Assembly (NCBI RefSeq): GCF_010728325.1
Contig: NZ_AP022570.1
Location: forward strand, 744,001-808,000
Reading direction: 5' to 3'
Length of the DNA stretch: 64,000 bases
DNA from: Mycolicibacterium poriferae
Lineage (GTDB): Bacteria > Actinomycetota > Actinomycetes > Mycobacteriales > Mycobacteriaceae
In this document: positions 38,376 to 47,594 of the stretch, piece by piece
How positions within the stretch are numbered: the first letter of the stretch is position 1
Layout: each line of letters begins with the position of its first letter
Notes under the pieces: model-generated
The model's database searches: none
The model's input: the letters and a program-made list of their open reading frames with translations, nothing else
Told to the model about the DNA's origin: nothing
Translations under genes and position numbers: made by a program

Positions 38376-41300
38376 TCAGACGTCTATGGCGGAACCCGCG
38401 ACGCCGATCGTCGTCAGCTGCCGGTTGCGCACACCGTCCTCGACGGTTTCGGTGAGCTGGTAGACCACTCCGTCGGCGCCGATCGTCACCGGCCCGACCG
38501 CTTGCCCCAGGAGGTCGACGACCACGGGGTTGGCGGGGTCTTCGGGGTCGATCACGACCACGTGGGTGAACCACGTGGGGATGAACTCGCGATTGTTGGT
38601 GCCGACGGTCTGATAGGCGGTGCCGTCGGGGGCGATCACCACGGCACCGTCGGGATTGCCCGCCACGTCGATGGTGATGGCGTTCTCCGGCTCGGCCGGG
38701 TCGATCACCGTCACCCGAGTCGCCGAGGGGTAGTCGATGCCGTCGAGGTCGGTCGCCGTGTTGGTCAGGAAGGCGGTGCCGTCCTCGCCGACTCGCAAAC
38801 CGGGGTCGTATCCATTTGTCAGGGAGTAGTTGAAGAACGGGTCGTACTGGGTCCGTTCGACGGTGGCAGGGTTGGCCGGGTCCTCCGGATCGATGATCGT
38901 CACATGCACGGTGTACAGACTCGTGACGCCGCTGTAGCTCGTCTGGTACAGGGTCCCGTCGCCGCCGGTCAGCAGCTCGCCGACCGGGTAGCCGGGTAGG
39001 TCGATGACGGTGGGGGTGGTCGGGTTCGCCGGGTCGATCACCGCAACGTGGAAGAATTTGTCCCCACTGGGGTCGATGGTCCGAAGGCGTTGGTAGACAG
39101 TTCCGTCGGCGCCGATCACCCGGGTCAGGATCTGCTGGCCGGCCAGGTCGACGGTGGTGTAGTTGGTGAGATCCGCCGGGTCGATCACGGTGAGATGCGT
39201 GACGTACTCGTCGGTGCCGGGGGTGCGAGTCTCGCTGAACTGGTAGGCGGTGCCGTCGGGGAAGAACCCCACCGGCTCATCGTGTGTCCCCGGCAGAGCG
39301 ATGACGGTCCGGTTGGTGGGGTCGGTCGGGTCGATCACCGTCACATGGGTTGTGGTGGTGCCGGTTCTGCTGGTCACATACGCGTCGCCGGTGTCGCTGA
39401 AGGTGACCTCTTCTGTCCGGTAGCCGGTGAGCGTGATGGTGACCGGGTTGGTGAAGTCCTGCGGATCGATCAGCGTCACATATGAACGGCTGAAATCACC
39501 GAGGAGTTGGTAGCCGGTGCCTTCGGGACCGAACATCACGGACCCGTCGGGGTCCTCCGTCAGGTCGATCGTGGTCGGATTTGCGAGAGTGCCGAGATCG
39601 AACTTCGTCACGTGGGTGAGGTACCCCGAGGAGAAGCTGCCGGAATAACTGGTCTGGTAGCCGCCTCCGGGACCGAAAACAACCGGCTCGGAAGTGAATC
39701 CGGGCAGTTCGATCGTGATGGCAGCCGCCGGATTCGCCGGGTCGATGACGGTCACGTGGGTGATGTCGTCGCCACCCGATGTGCTGCGGGTGGTCTGGTA
39801 CACCAGCCCGTCGGGACCGATCACCAACGGGTCGGCCGGTTCACCGGTCAGGTCCACGGTGACGGCGCCGGTGGGGGCAGTCGGGTCGATGACCGTCACG
39901 TGGGTGGCGGTGCTTCCGGTTCCGGTGACGAGGTAGGTGGTGTCGCCGTCGAACACGGTGTACTCGAAGCTGCCGGGCACCTCCAGGATGGTGGCCTCGG
40001 CCGGTGCGGACGGATCGATCACCGCCACGTGGGTGACGTCGCCGGCGGTGCTGATCTGATAGGCGGTGCCGTCGGTGCCGAATTGCACTGCATCGGTGGC
40101 GCTGCCGGGCAGCTCGACGGTGATCGCGCTGGTCGGATCGGACGGGTCGACCACCGTCACGTACACGACACCATCGGTCTCGGTCGTCTGGTACGCGAGG
40201 CCGTCGGCCCCGATCACCAGCGGCCCCACCAGTTCACCGGGCAGCTCGACAGTGCCCAGGGCGACTGGGTCGCCGCCGACCGCGTTCACCGTGATGGCGG
40301 CTGTTGCCGTGTCCGTGAGTGCACCGTCGCTGACCGCGTAGGTGAAGCTGTCGGTACCGGCGAAACCGTCGGACGGGGTGTAGGTGAACGTGCCGTCCGG
40401 GCTTAACGACAGGGTGCCGTTTGCGGGTCCGGTGACCAGTTCCGCGGTGAGGCTGTCGCCGTCGACGTCGAAATCGTTCGCCAGCACATTGCCTGTCACG
40501 GCGGCGTTCTCGTTGGTGATGAAAGTGTCCTCGCCGGCGCTGGGCGCATTGTTGTAGGGATCCGCGGAGGGGCCCAGATAGATCACCGACACGGTTTCGT
40601 CGTTGTCGTTGACGACGTAGAGGTGGGTGCCGTCGGCGCTGATCGCCAGTGCATCCGGCCGCGCGCCGACGCTGATCGGATCGCCGATCACGAAGTTGAA
40701 CGTGATGCTGCTCGGGTCGGTGTCGATGACCACCACCTCGCCGTCGAAACCGTTGGCGACATAGGCGCGGGTGCCATCGGGGGTGAACACGAGCGACTGG
40801 GGAAGGTCGCCGACCGGGATCGGATTGCCGATCACCGTGTTGTAGGTGGCGCTCAGCGGATTGGTGTCGATCACCGAGACGGTGTCGTCGCCCGCGTTGA
40901 CCACGTAGGCGCGCGCGCCGTTCGGCGCGATCTCGATGTCGTCGGGTGAGTCCCCGACAGCGATCGGGTCCCCGATGAGAGTGCCGTAACCGTCGCTGTC
41001 GGGGTTGATGTCGAGCACCACCACGGTGTCTGCCCCGGACCTCGGGATCGTGATGTAGGCGCGGCTGCCCTGTGGGGTGAGCGCCAGTGCCCGCGGTGAG
41101 GAGTTCGCGACTCTGATGGGCGTGCCGATCAGCGTGTGGAAGCTGGCGCTGGTGGGGTCGGTGTCGAGTATGACGACGTCGAGGCTGGACTGGTTGAGGA
41201 TGATCGCTCGGGTGCCGTCGGGCGTGAATTCGATGTCGGTGGGGCCGTCGCCGACCTCGATCGGGTCACCGATCACGGTGTTGTAGGTGGCGCTGGCGGG

Positions 41301-44300
41301 GTCGGTGTCGATGACCAGCAGGTGCCCGTTGCCGCCGACGACATTGTCGTAGGCGACGTATGCGCGCAGCCCGTCTGGGCTGATTTCGATCTCCCGCGGG
41401 TTGTAGATGTCGAACGGGATCGTCTGCAGCACCGTGGGGTTGGCGGGGTCGGAGACGTCGATGACAGTCACCGAGGCGTTGTCCTCGTTGAACAGGTTGC
41501 CGCCGTTGACGACGTAGACCCGGGTTCCGTCGGGGGTGACGCTCACCGCGTTGGGGTTCTCGCCGACGTCGACGGTGCCGATCACCGTATTGGGCGGATC
41601 GACAACGGCCGGGTTGACGGTGATTGTCACTGTGGCGGTTTCACTGACGAGTGCACCGTCGGTGGCGGTGTAGGTGAAGGAGTCGGCGCCGGTGTAGCCG
41701 CTGTCAGGGGTGTAGGTGAACGAGCCGTCCGGGTTGAGCACAAAGGAGCCGTTCACCGGGCCGGCACTCAGCACTGCGGTCAGCCCGTCGGACTCGGCGT
41801 CGGTGTCATTGCCGAGAACGCCCGGGCCGGTGACGACCAGCACGGTGTCCTCGTCGACCGAGTAGGTGTCCGGGTTGGCGACTGGCGCGGTGTTACCGGG
41901 TTGGGGGAGGGCGGTGACGGGCACGTCGATGGTGGTGCTCGCGGACAGGCCGGCGGGGTCGGTGGCGGTGACGGTGAAGGCGTCGGTGCCGTTGGGTTCA
42001 CCGGCAGCAGGCCGGGTGGCCGGGGTGTAGGTGTAGGTACCGTCGGTGTTGACGGTGACCGAGCCGTTGCCGGGAGCGGTTGCAGTGTAAGTCAGTTCGT
42101 CGCCGTCGGGGTCGGTGAAGCCGAGTGTTCCGGTGACCGTGCCGGTTTCGGGGTCGACAGTCTGCTCGCCGGGGGTGCCGGCGACGGGGGCTTGGTTGCC
42201 GGGTTCGGGCTGTGCGGTGACGGGCACGTCGATGGTGGCAGTGGCGGTGGCTTGGCCGTCGGAGGCGGTGACGGTGAAGGAGTCGGCGCCGTCGGGATCG
42301 CCGAAGTCGGGTCGGGTGGCCGGGGTGTAGGTGTAGGTGCCGTTGGCGTTGACGGTGACCGAGCCGTTGGCTGGGTCAGTGGTGACGGAGTAGGTGAGGG
42401 TGTCGCTGTCGGGGTCGGTGAAGCCGAGGGTGCCGGTGACGGTACCGGTTTGGGGGTCGACGGTTTGTGCGCCGGGCGCGCCCGCCACCGGAGCCTGGTT
42501 CTCGGGGTCGAACGGCTGGCCGTAGACGGTGTTGCCGTCACCGGGGCCGGTGTCGGCGATGAGGTTGTTGCCCAAAGAGATCGCGGTGTTCCCGGTACCC
42601 GGGCCGGCGATGGCGCGGGAGTCGTCGCCCCACACGAACGCGGTGTTGTCCTCGCCCAGCGCACTGGCCGTACTGCCGTCGCCCCAGACCCGGGCGACGC
42701 TGCCGGGCCCGTCGGCATCGGCAATACTGCCGTCACCGGAGATCACGGCGTTGCCGTCGGTGGCTTCGGCGAAGTTGCTGTCGCCGAAGACGGTGGCCTC
42801 GGCGCGGGCCTGGCTCGCGGTGGCCCAGGCGGCGTTGTCGTCGCCGGTGATCCGGACGATCGACGTCTCGCCCATGGCGTCACTGGACGCGACGTTGGAA
42901 TCGCCGGTGATGCGGGCGGCGGCGTAACCGTCGGCCTCTGCGTCGGCCACCGCGGTGCTTCCGTCGCCGATGATCCGGACCAGGGCGGTGGAATCGTCCT
43001 CCGCCGACGCTGTGGCCGAGTTCTCGTCGCCACGCACCGTGATCTGGGCACGAGACCCGTTGGTGGCCAACACGGTGGCATCGTTGTCGTCGCCGGTGAC
43101 TGTGGCGCGGGTGCCGTCTCCGGTGCCGGTGACCGCGTTGCCGACCCCACGGACGTAGATCGAGGTGTAGGCGCCGGTGGTCTCGGCGGTGTTCTGGTCG
43201 CCGTAGATGCTGGCGCGGCTGCCCGGTCCGTCGGCTCCGGCGGTGTTGTCGTCGCCGCGCACCCGCACCCGGGTGAAGTTGCCCTCGGAGGTGGCCGTGG
43301 AGTCATCGCCGCGCACGATGGCGACGTTGAACAGCCCCGAGGCCGATGCGACCGCGTTCTCACCGTGGGCGATCGCGAATGAGCCGAACCCTTGCGAGGT
43401 GGCGTAGGCGGTGCCGTTCTGCACGATCTGGCGTCCGCCGATGGAGATGCTGAAGTTGGCGAAGGTGTCGTCGAGTTCACGGCGCACCCACGACAGCACG
43501 CCCCACATCAACGGCTGCGCCGACGGTGCCGCCGGAGCGGCCGGCGTCGTGACGAACGGGGCGATCACCGCCGAGAGCATCGACGACGCCACCTCGAGGA
43601 ACGTGCCCGGCTGGGCCTGCAACGCCTTGGCCGGCGCCTCCGTGATCTCCTCGGTGCTGGTGCGCGCCGACATCACCGACGCCGACGTATACGACGAGCG
43701 AGATGGGGCCGTTTCCTCGACCTCGATCATCATCGCCTCGACCGGCGCCGATTCGGGCAGCACCTCAGGCGCGGCCGGCACCGCAGCATCGACGTCCACG
43801 ACCGGCTCGGACTCCGACTCGACGGGACCGCTGCCGCCCCCGGAATCCACGTCCTCCTCCACGGTCACGACCTCGGCCACAGTATCGGCCGCGGTCACGT
43901 CATCGAGATCGACCGGGGCGTCGCCATCGCCTGAAGACGACCCATCCTCCTCCTCGCTGTCGGTGTCGTCCTCGATGTCGTCGAGCTCCTCGCCGAGTTC
44001 TTCGGTGAGCTCGGCCTCGAGATCGCCGTCATCCGAGGAGGATTCCGGCTCAGCATCGTCGGATTCGGTCTCGCCGGCGGACGAGTCGCCTGTCGAATCG
44101 TCGGTGGCCTGTGCCGTCGACGACGACTCGGTCGACTCCGTCGAGCCAGCCTCGGATGTCGAGGACGTGTCGCCGGAGCCTGACGACCCCTCGGCGTCAG
44201 CGGCGGCCGTCCACGGCGCGGCGAACAGCACCGCCCCCACCCCGAGAGAAGCGGCCAACGCCCCGACCCGGCCGATGCACTCCGCCGCCGAACGCGACGA

Positions 44301-44357
44301 CCAGCGCGTGGTGGAACCTGCCGAAACGAACGCCTGCCCGAGCCGCTGCTTGCTCAT
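38376..44357 (-). CDS. Giant secreted repeat protein B (GDxN solenoid, cadherin-like domains, seven-bladed and VIDP propellers)
   Basis: 1993 residues from ATG 44357. Order: signal peptide (about 1-52, ending TAAADA), acidic Ser/Asp/Glu region (52-218), VRREL linker, about 15 GDxN units (about 315-610), two VCBS-like repeats (620-820), a cadherin-like domain (NTAPVANPDTYSVDEDT, 823-920), seven YVTN-type blades (PDGTRAYVVN pattern, about 925-1262), a second cadherin-like domain (1267-1365) and 12-13 repeats of about 50 residues with THVTVIDPxxP and IGPDGTAYQT to the end. No sortase motif or C-terminal membrane helix. Paralogous to protein A but with a different C-terminal domain set. Probable secreted/surface protein. 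Confidence 0.85.
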   Translation of the reverse strand: MSKQRLGQAFVSAGSTTRWSSRSAAECIGRVGALAASLGVGAVLFAAPWTAAADAEGSSGSGDTSSTSEAGSTESTESSSTAQATDDSTGDSSAGETESDDAEPESSSDDGDLEAELTEELGEELDDIEDDTDSEEEDGSSSGDGDAPVDLDDVTAADTVAEVVTVEEDVDSGGGSGPVESESEPVVDVDAAVPAAPEVLPESAPVEAMMIEVEETAPSRSSYTSASVMSARTSTEEITEAPAKALQAQPGTFLEVASSMLSAVIAPFVTTPAAPAAPSAQPLMWGVLSWVRRELDDTFANFSISIGGRQIVQNGTAYATSQGFGSFAIAHGENAVASASGLFNVAIVRGDDSTATSEGNFTRVRVRGDDNTAGADGPGSRASIYGDQNTAETTGAYTSIYVRGVGNAVTGTGDGTRATVTGDDNDATVLATNGSRAQITVRGDENSATASAEDDSTALVRIIGDGSTAVADAEADGYAAARITGDSNVASSDAMGETSIVRITGDDNAAWATASQARAEATVFGDSNFAEATDGNAVISGDGSIADADGPGSVARVWGDGSTASALGEDNTAFVWGDDSRAIAGPGTGNTAISLGNNLIADTGPGDGNTVYGQPFDPENQAPVAGAPGAQTVDPQTGTVTGTLGFTDPDSDTLTYSVTTDPANGSVTVNANGTYTYTPATRPDFGDPDGADSFTVTASDGQATATATIDVPVTAQPEPGNQAPVAGTPGEQTVDPETGTVTGTLGFTDPDGDELTYTATAPGNGSVTVNTDGTYTYTPATRPAAGEPNGTDAFTVTATDPAGLSASTTIDVPVTALPQPGNTAPVANPDTYSVDEDTVLVVTGPGVLGNDTDAESDGLTAVLSAGPVNGSFVLNPDGSFTYTPDSGYTGADSFTYTATDGALVSETATVTITVNPAVVDPPNTVIGTVDVGENPNAVSVTPDGTRVYVVNGGNLFNEDNASVTVIDVSDPANPTVLQTIPFDIYNPREIEISPDGLRAYVAYDNVVGGNGHLLVIDTDPASATYNTVIGDPIEVGDGPTDIEFTPDGTRAIILNQSSLDVVILDTDPTSASFHTLIGTPIRVANSSPRALALTPQGSRAYITIPRSGADTVVVLDINPDSDGYGTLIGDPIAVGDSPDDIEIAPNGARAYVVNAGDDTVSVIDTNPLSATYNTVIGNPIPVGDLPQSLVFTPDGTRAYVANGFDGEVVVIDTDPSSITFNFVIGDPISVGARPDALAISADGTHLYVVNDNDETVSVIYLGPSADPYNNAPSAGEDTFITNENAAVTGNVLANDFDVDGDSLTAELVTGPANGTLSLSPDGTFTYTPSDGFAGTDSFTYAVSDGALTDTATAAITVNAVGGDPVALGTVELPGELVGPLVIGADGLAYQTTETDGVVYVTVVDPSDPTSAITVELPGSATDAVQFGTDGTAYQISTAGDVTHVAVIDPSAPAEATILEVPGSFEYTVFDGDTTYLVTGTGSTATHVTVIDPTAPTGAVTVDLTGEPADPLVIGPDGLVYQTTRSTSGGDDITHVTVIDPANPAAAITIELPGFTSEPVVFGPGGGYQTSYSGSFSSGYLTHVTKFDLGTLANPTTIDLTEDPDGSVMFGPEGTGYQLLGDFSRSYVTLIDPQDFTNPVTITLTGYRTEEVTFSDTGDAYVTSRTGTTTTHVTVIDPTDPTNRTVIALPGTHDEPVGFFPDGTAYQFSETRTPGTDEYVTHLTVIDPADLTNYTTVDLAGQQILTRVIGADGTVYQRLRTIDPSGDKFFHVAVIDPANPTTPTVIDLPGYPVGELLTGGDGTLYQTSYSGVTSLYTVHVTIIDPEDPANPATVERTQYDPFFNYSLTNGYDPGLRVGEDGTAFLTNTATDLDGIDYPSATRVTVIDPAEPENAITIDVAGNPDGAVVIAPDGTAYQTVGTNNREFIPTWFTHVVVIDPEDPANPVVVDLLGQAVGPVTIGADGVVYQLTETVEDGVRNRQLTTIGVAGSAIDV
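42880..43697 (-). repeat. 818-bp tract shared with giant gene A (copy B)
   Basis: Partner of 36677-37494, same orientation, constant offset 6203. The sharp change at 43697 (into the acidic region) and near 42880 (into diverged solenoid units) suggests gene conversion or a recent partial duplication rather than uniform divergence. Confidence 0.9.
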
Positions 44358-44412
44358 CCGAACCCCCCCTGTGTCGCCCGACAGTCATGCCGGTACGTCA
44401 CAGGTGCACAGG

Positions 44413-44493
44413 CGAATTCTGCGGAAGCGCTGAATATTGGCTGTGCATGACGGTAGAGCGCAGGGCCCCCGCAGGAATCAGGGAAATCCCTAC
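44413..44493 (-). promoter_or_regulatory. Conserved upstream element of giant gene B
   Basis: Counterpart of 38216-38296: the same two blocks, the same 21-bp spacer and the same 56-bp distance to the ATG. It fills most of the 194-bp gap after mmpL3. Nothing else recognisable lies in that gap. Confidence 0.65.
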
Positions 44494-44551
44494 CCGAGGA
44501 CCCTCGACATTGCGGGGGATGGAGTGTCGCGGCCGGCCGTGCGCGCGAGTG

Positions 44552-47524
44552 CTAGAGCCGGCCCTCGCGCCGCAACAACTCCTGAGCGCTGACCCCGCTG
44601 GAGCCGCCACGCCGCTGACGCTCGTCGTCGCCGCGGGTGTTCAGCTTCTCGGTGGCCGCTTCCGCGTCACCGCGCCGGGCCGTCGGGATGGCGCGAGTCT
44701 CCTCGGCGGAGTCGTCCTGCTGCGGTCGGGGCTCGCGCTGGGCCGGGATCGCGGTCGTCGGCTCGTTACCACCGGGCTCGGGCATCGCCCGGGTCGGCTC
44801 CGCCGACGGCGGCTTGGGTTGCGGCGCGACCGGAGCTGCTCCGGTGCCCCGCAGGTCGCCGAGCCAGGACTCGATCTCGCGATCTTCCCGCTTGGGAGCC
44901 GGCGGGGGTGTGGCCCGCGGCGTGCGCTGCGTGACCGCCGTGGCGTTGGTGACGGCGTTGCGTACCGCATCCTTGGCGATGGACAGCCGGGTGGTCTGCG
45001 GCTCCTCAGCCGGAGCCGGCCGGGGCGGGGCGCTCGGCAACCGGCTGGTGCCTGCGGCGGACGGACCGCTGGGCCGCGGGGGCGTCCCGCGGCCGGGGAC
45101 GCCCGGACCGGGATGCGTCGGGTCGTGGGGTTGTACGCGGCCCGACACGGCCACCGGCGGACCGCCGGCACCGACCAGCGCCTCGGGATGGGCCGGCTCC
45201 GCCGGCTGGCTGGGCTCACCGGATTCCCGCACCGACGGGCGTTTGCGCTCGTCGGGCAGCTCGGTCTCGCCGAGGCCGAGCCGGTCCTGGAGGCGCTTCA
45301 TCCAGCGGGGCGCCCACCAGCAGTCGTCGCCGAGCAGCTTCATGATCGCCGGCACCAGGAACATCCGGATGATCGTGGCGTCCAACAGCAGCGCGATCAG
45401 CAGACCGAACGCCAGGTACTTCATCATCACCAGGTCGGAGAACACGAACGCGCCGGCAACCACCGCCAGCACCAGCGCGGCGCCGGTGATGAGACGCCCG
45501 GTGGTGGCGGTGCCGATGCGGATCGCCTCGGCGGTCGACATGCCGCGTTCGCGCGCCTCCACCATGCGGGAGACCAGGAACACCTCGTAGTCGGTGGACA
45601 GACCCCAGATCACCGCGATGATCAGACCGATCATCGGCGCCATCAGCGGCTGGGGGGTGTAGTTCATCAGCCCGGACCCGTGGCCTTCGACGAACATCCA
45701 GGTCAAGATGCCCATCGTCGAGCCGAGGGTCAACGCGCTCATCAACGCGGCCTTGATCGGCAACACCACCGACCCGAACGCCAGGAACATCAGGATCGTC
45801 GTCGTGACGATCAGCACCGTCACCATCAGCGGCAGCTTGTCGAACAGGCTGTGGATGCTGTCCTGTTCCAAGGCGGGCGTCCCGCCCACCGACAGCGTGA
45901 TGCCGCGCGGTGGACTGATGGCCCGCAGCTCGTCGATCTTCTCCGCCGCGTCGTTGCGGTTCACCAGACCGTTCTGGATCACCCGCACCGACGGGTCCTC
46001 CGAACCGCCCTCCTGAACGGATCGCTCCTGCCACATCTTCGTCGGGTCGTTGTCCGGATCGGTGAAGCCGCTGATGTTCATCGCCTTGGACCGGATCTCG
46101 GCCATCTGCTGGTCGGTGACCGGCTCACCGTCGTCGCGCTCGACCACCAGCGTCAGCGGTTCGGTGCGGAAGCCCGGGAAGCTCTGATCGAAGTTCTCCT
46201 GCGCCAACCGGACCGAGTTGTCCGGGGGCAGGTACTTCTCGCTGATGCCGCCCAGGGACAGCTGTCCCAACGGAATCACCAGCAGGATCATCACGATCAG
46301 GATCGGCGCGGCGAACGCGATCGGCCGCTTCATCACGACGTTGACCAGTCGCCCCCAGAAGCCCTTCTCGACCTCCTCGCGGGTCTTGGTCTTCTGCAAC
46401 CGGTCGGCGAGCCAATTGAGCCACCAGTTCATCGGCTTCCAGTTGCGGAAGAACGGCACCCGCAGCAACGTGCGCACGCCGAGCGCGTCGACGTTGCGGC
46501 CCAGGATGCCCAGCGTCGCCGCCAGCACGGTGATCGACAGGATCGACGCCAGCATGACGGAGGCGATGATCGCGTAGGTGATCGACTTCAGGAAGCCCTG
46601 CGGGAACAGCAGCAGCGGCAGCGACGACGCGACGATGATCACCGCGGAGAACATCACCGTGCGGCCGGACGTCATGATGGTGCGGCGCACCGCGGCTTCG
46701 GTGTCGTAGCCCTCCGCGATCTCCTCGCGGAAGCGGCTGACGATGAACAGGCCGTAGTCGATCGCGATGCCGAGGCCGATCAGTGTCACGACCGGTTGGG
46801 CGAAGAAGTGCACGGGCATGAATTCGGCGGCGAAGCGCATCACGCCCAGGGCGCCGGCGATCGTCAGGCCGCCGATGATGGCCGGCAAGCTGGCCGCCAC
46901 CACACCGCCGAAGACGAAGAACAGCACCACCGCGACCAGTGGGATGGCGGCCACCTCGGCGCGCTTCTGGTCCTCGCCGATGGTGCCGGTCAGTTCGCTG
47001 GCCAGCGGGTTGAGCCCGGCGAGTTGGATGTCGCCGTCGTTGACCTTCTTCAGATCCGGTTCGATGGCCTGGTAGTTCTTCAGGATGGTGTCGTCGTCAT
47101 CGCCCTTGAGCGGGATGCTGATGAAGGTCTTGGAATCATCGGCGGTCTTCATCTGCTGAACCTGCGCAGAGTCGGTGTCGGGGGCGCGCAGCCACCCGAC
47201 CCAGCTGACGATCTGGTCCGGATGCTCTTCGACCAGGTCGTTCAGCTCGCCGGTGACCTTCTCCATCCACTGCGGATCGGTGACCTTCTCACCGTCGGGC
47301 GGAGTGAGGATGGCCACCACGTGGCTGGTCCGGTCACGCCCGTAGGCCTCGTCGGAGACCAGGGACGCGTGAACTGATTCACTGCCCTCGTCGTAAAAAC
47401 CGCTCTGTGTGACGTGCTGTCCCAGGCTGATGCCGTAGACGCCGCCGCCCAGGCACAGTGCCACCATGACACCGATAACGATGTATCGGTACTGGTACAC
47501 CGTTCGACCCCACCAGGCGAACAC
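44552..47524 (-). CDS. mmpL3: MmpL3 trehalose-monomycolate transporter
   Basis: 990 residues from GTG 47524 (AGGAG seven bases upstream). The RND layout has 12 helices; proton-relay pairs are in GIAIDYGLFIVSRFREE (near residue 256) and LSTDYEVFLVSRMVE (near 645). Two extracytoplasmic domains and a long Pro/Arg-rich cytoplasmic tail (after about 760) complete it. MmpL3 flips trehalose monomycolate for outer-membrane assembly and is essential in mycobacteria; several drug candidates target it. In the tuberculosis order it follows Rv0205 directly; here the two giant genes intervene. Confidence 0.97.
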   Translation of the reverse strand: MFAWWGRTVYQYRYIVIGVMVALCLGGGVYGISLGQHVTQSGFYDEGSESVHASLVSDEAYGRDRTSHVVAILTPPDGEKVTDPQWMEKVTGELNDLVEEHPDQIVSWVGWLRAPDTDSAQVQQMKTADDSKTFISIPLKGDDDDTILKNYQAIEPDLKKVNDGDIQLAGLNPLASELTGTIGEDQKRAEVAAIPLVAVVLFFVFGGVVAASLPAIIGGLTIAGALGVMRFAAEFMPVHFFAQPVVTLIGLGIAIDYGLFIVSRFREEIAEGYDTEAAVRRTIMTSGRTVMFSAVIIVASSLPLLLFPQGFLKSITYAIIASVMLASILSITVLAATLGILGRNVDALGVRTLLRVPFFRNWKPMNWWLNWLADRLQKTKTREEVEKGFWGRLVNVVMKRPIAFAAPILIVMILLVIPLGQLSLGGISEKYLPPDNSVRLAQENFDQSFPGFRTEPLTLVVERDDGEPVTDQQMAEIRSKAMNISGFTDPDNDPTKMWQERSVQEGGSEDPSVRVIQNGLVNRNDAAEKIDELRAISPPRGITLSVGGTPALEQDSIHSLFDKLPLMVTVLIVTTTILMFLAFGSVVLPIKAALMSALTLGSTMGILTWMFVEGHGSGLMNYTPQPLMAPMIGLIIAVIWGLSTDYEVFLVSRMVEARERGMSTAEAIRIGTATTGRLITGAALVLAVVAGAFVFSDLVMMKYLAFGLLIALLLDATIIRMFLVPAIMKLLGDDCWWAPRWMKRLQDRLGLGETELPDERKRPSVRESGEPSQPAEPAHPEALVGAGGPPVAVSGRVQPHDPTHPGPGVPGRGTPPRPSGPSAAGTSRLPSAPPRPAPAEEPQTTRLSIAKDAVRNAVTNATAVTQRTPRATPPPAPKREDREIESWLGDLRGTGAAPVAPQPKPPSAEPTRAMPEPGGNEPTTAIPAQREPRPQQDDSAEETRAIPTARRGDAEAATEKLNTRGDDERQRRGGSSGVSAQELLRREGRL

Positions 47525-47594
47525 GTTAGCTCCTATTGGTCTTGAACATCACCGTCGACCTGCGCACGGTAGAAATGTCTGGTTTCATCTTGTT

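Noticed and set aside
32908-44357. Sortase-anchored or autotransporter proteins
   Set aside because: Neither giant protein ends with LPxTG, a hydrophobic helix or a beta-barrel-like domain.
44111-47377. A 1088-codon open frame on the plus strand opposite mmpL3
   Set aside because: mmpL3 is unmistakable on the other strand; this frame is rich in His, Arg and Gln with no fold-like pattern and crosses two real genes and their gap.
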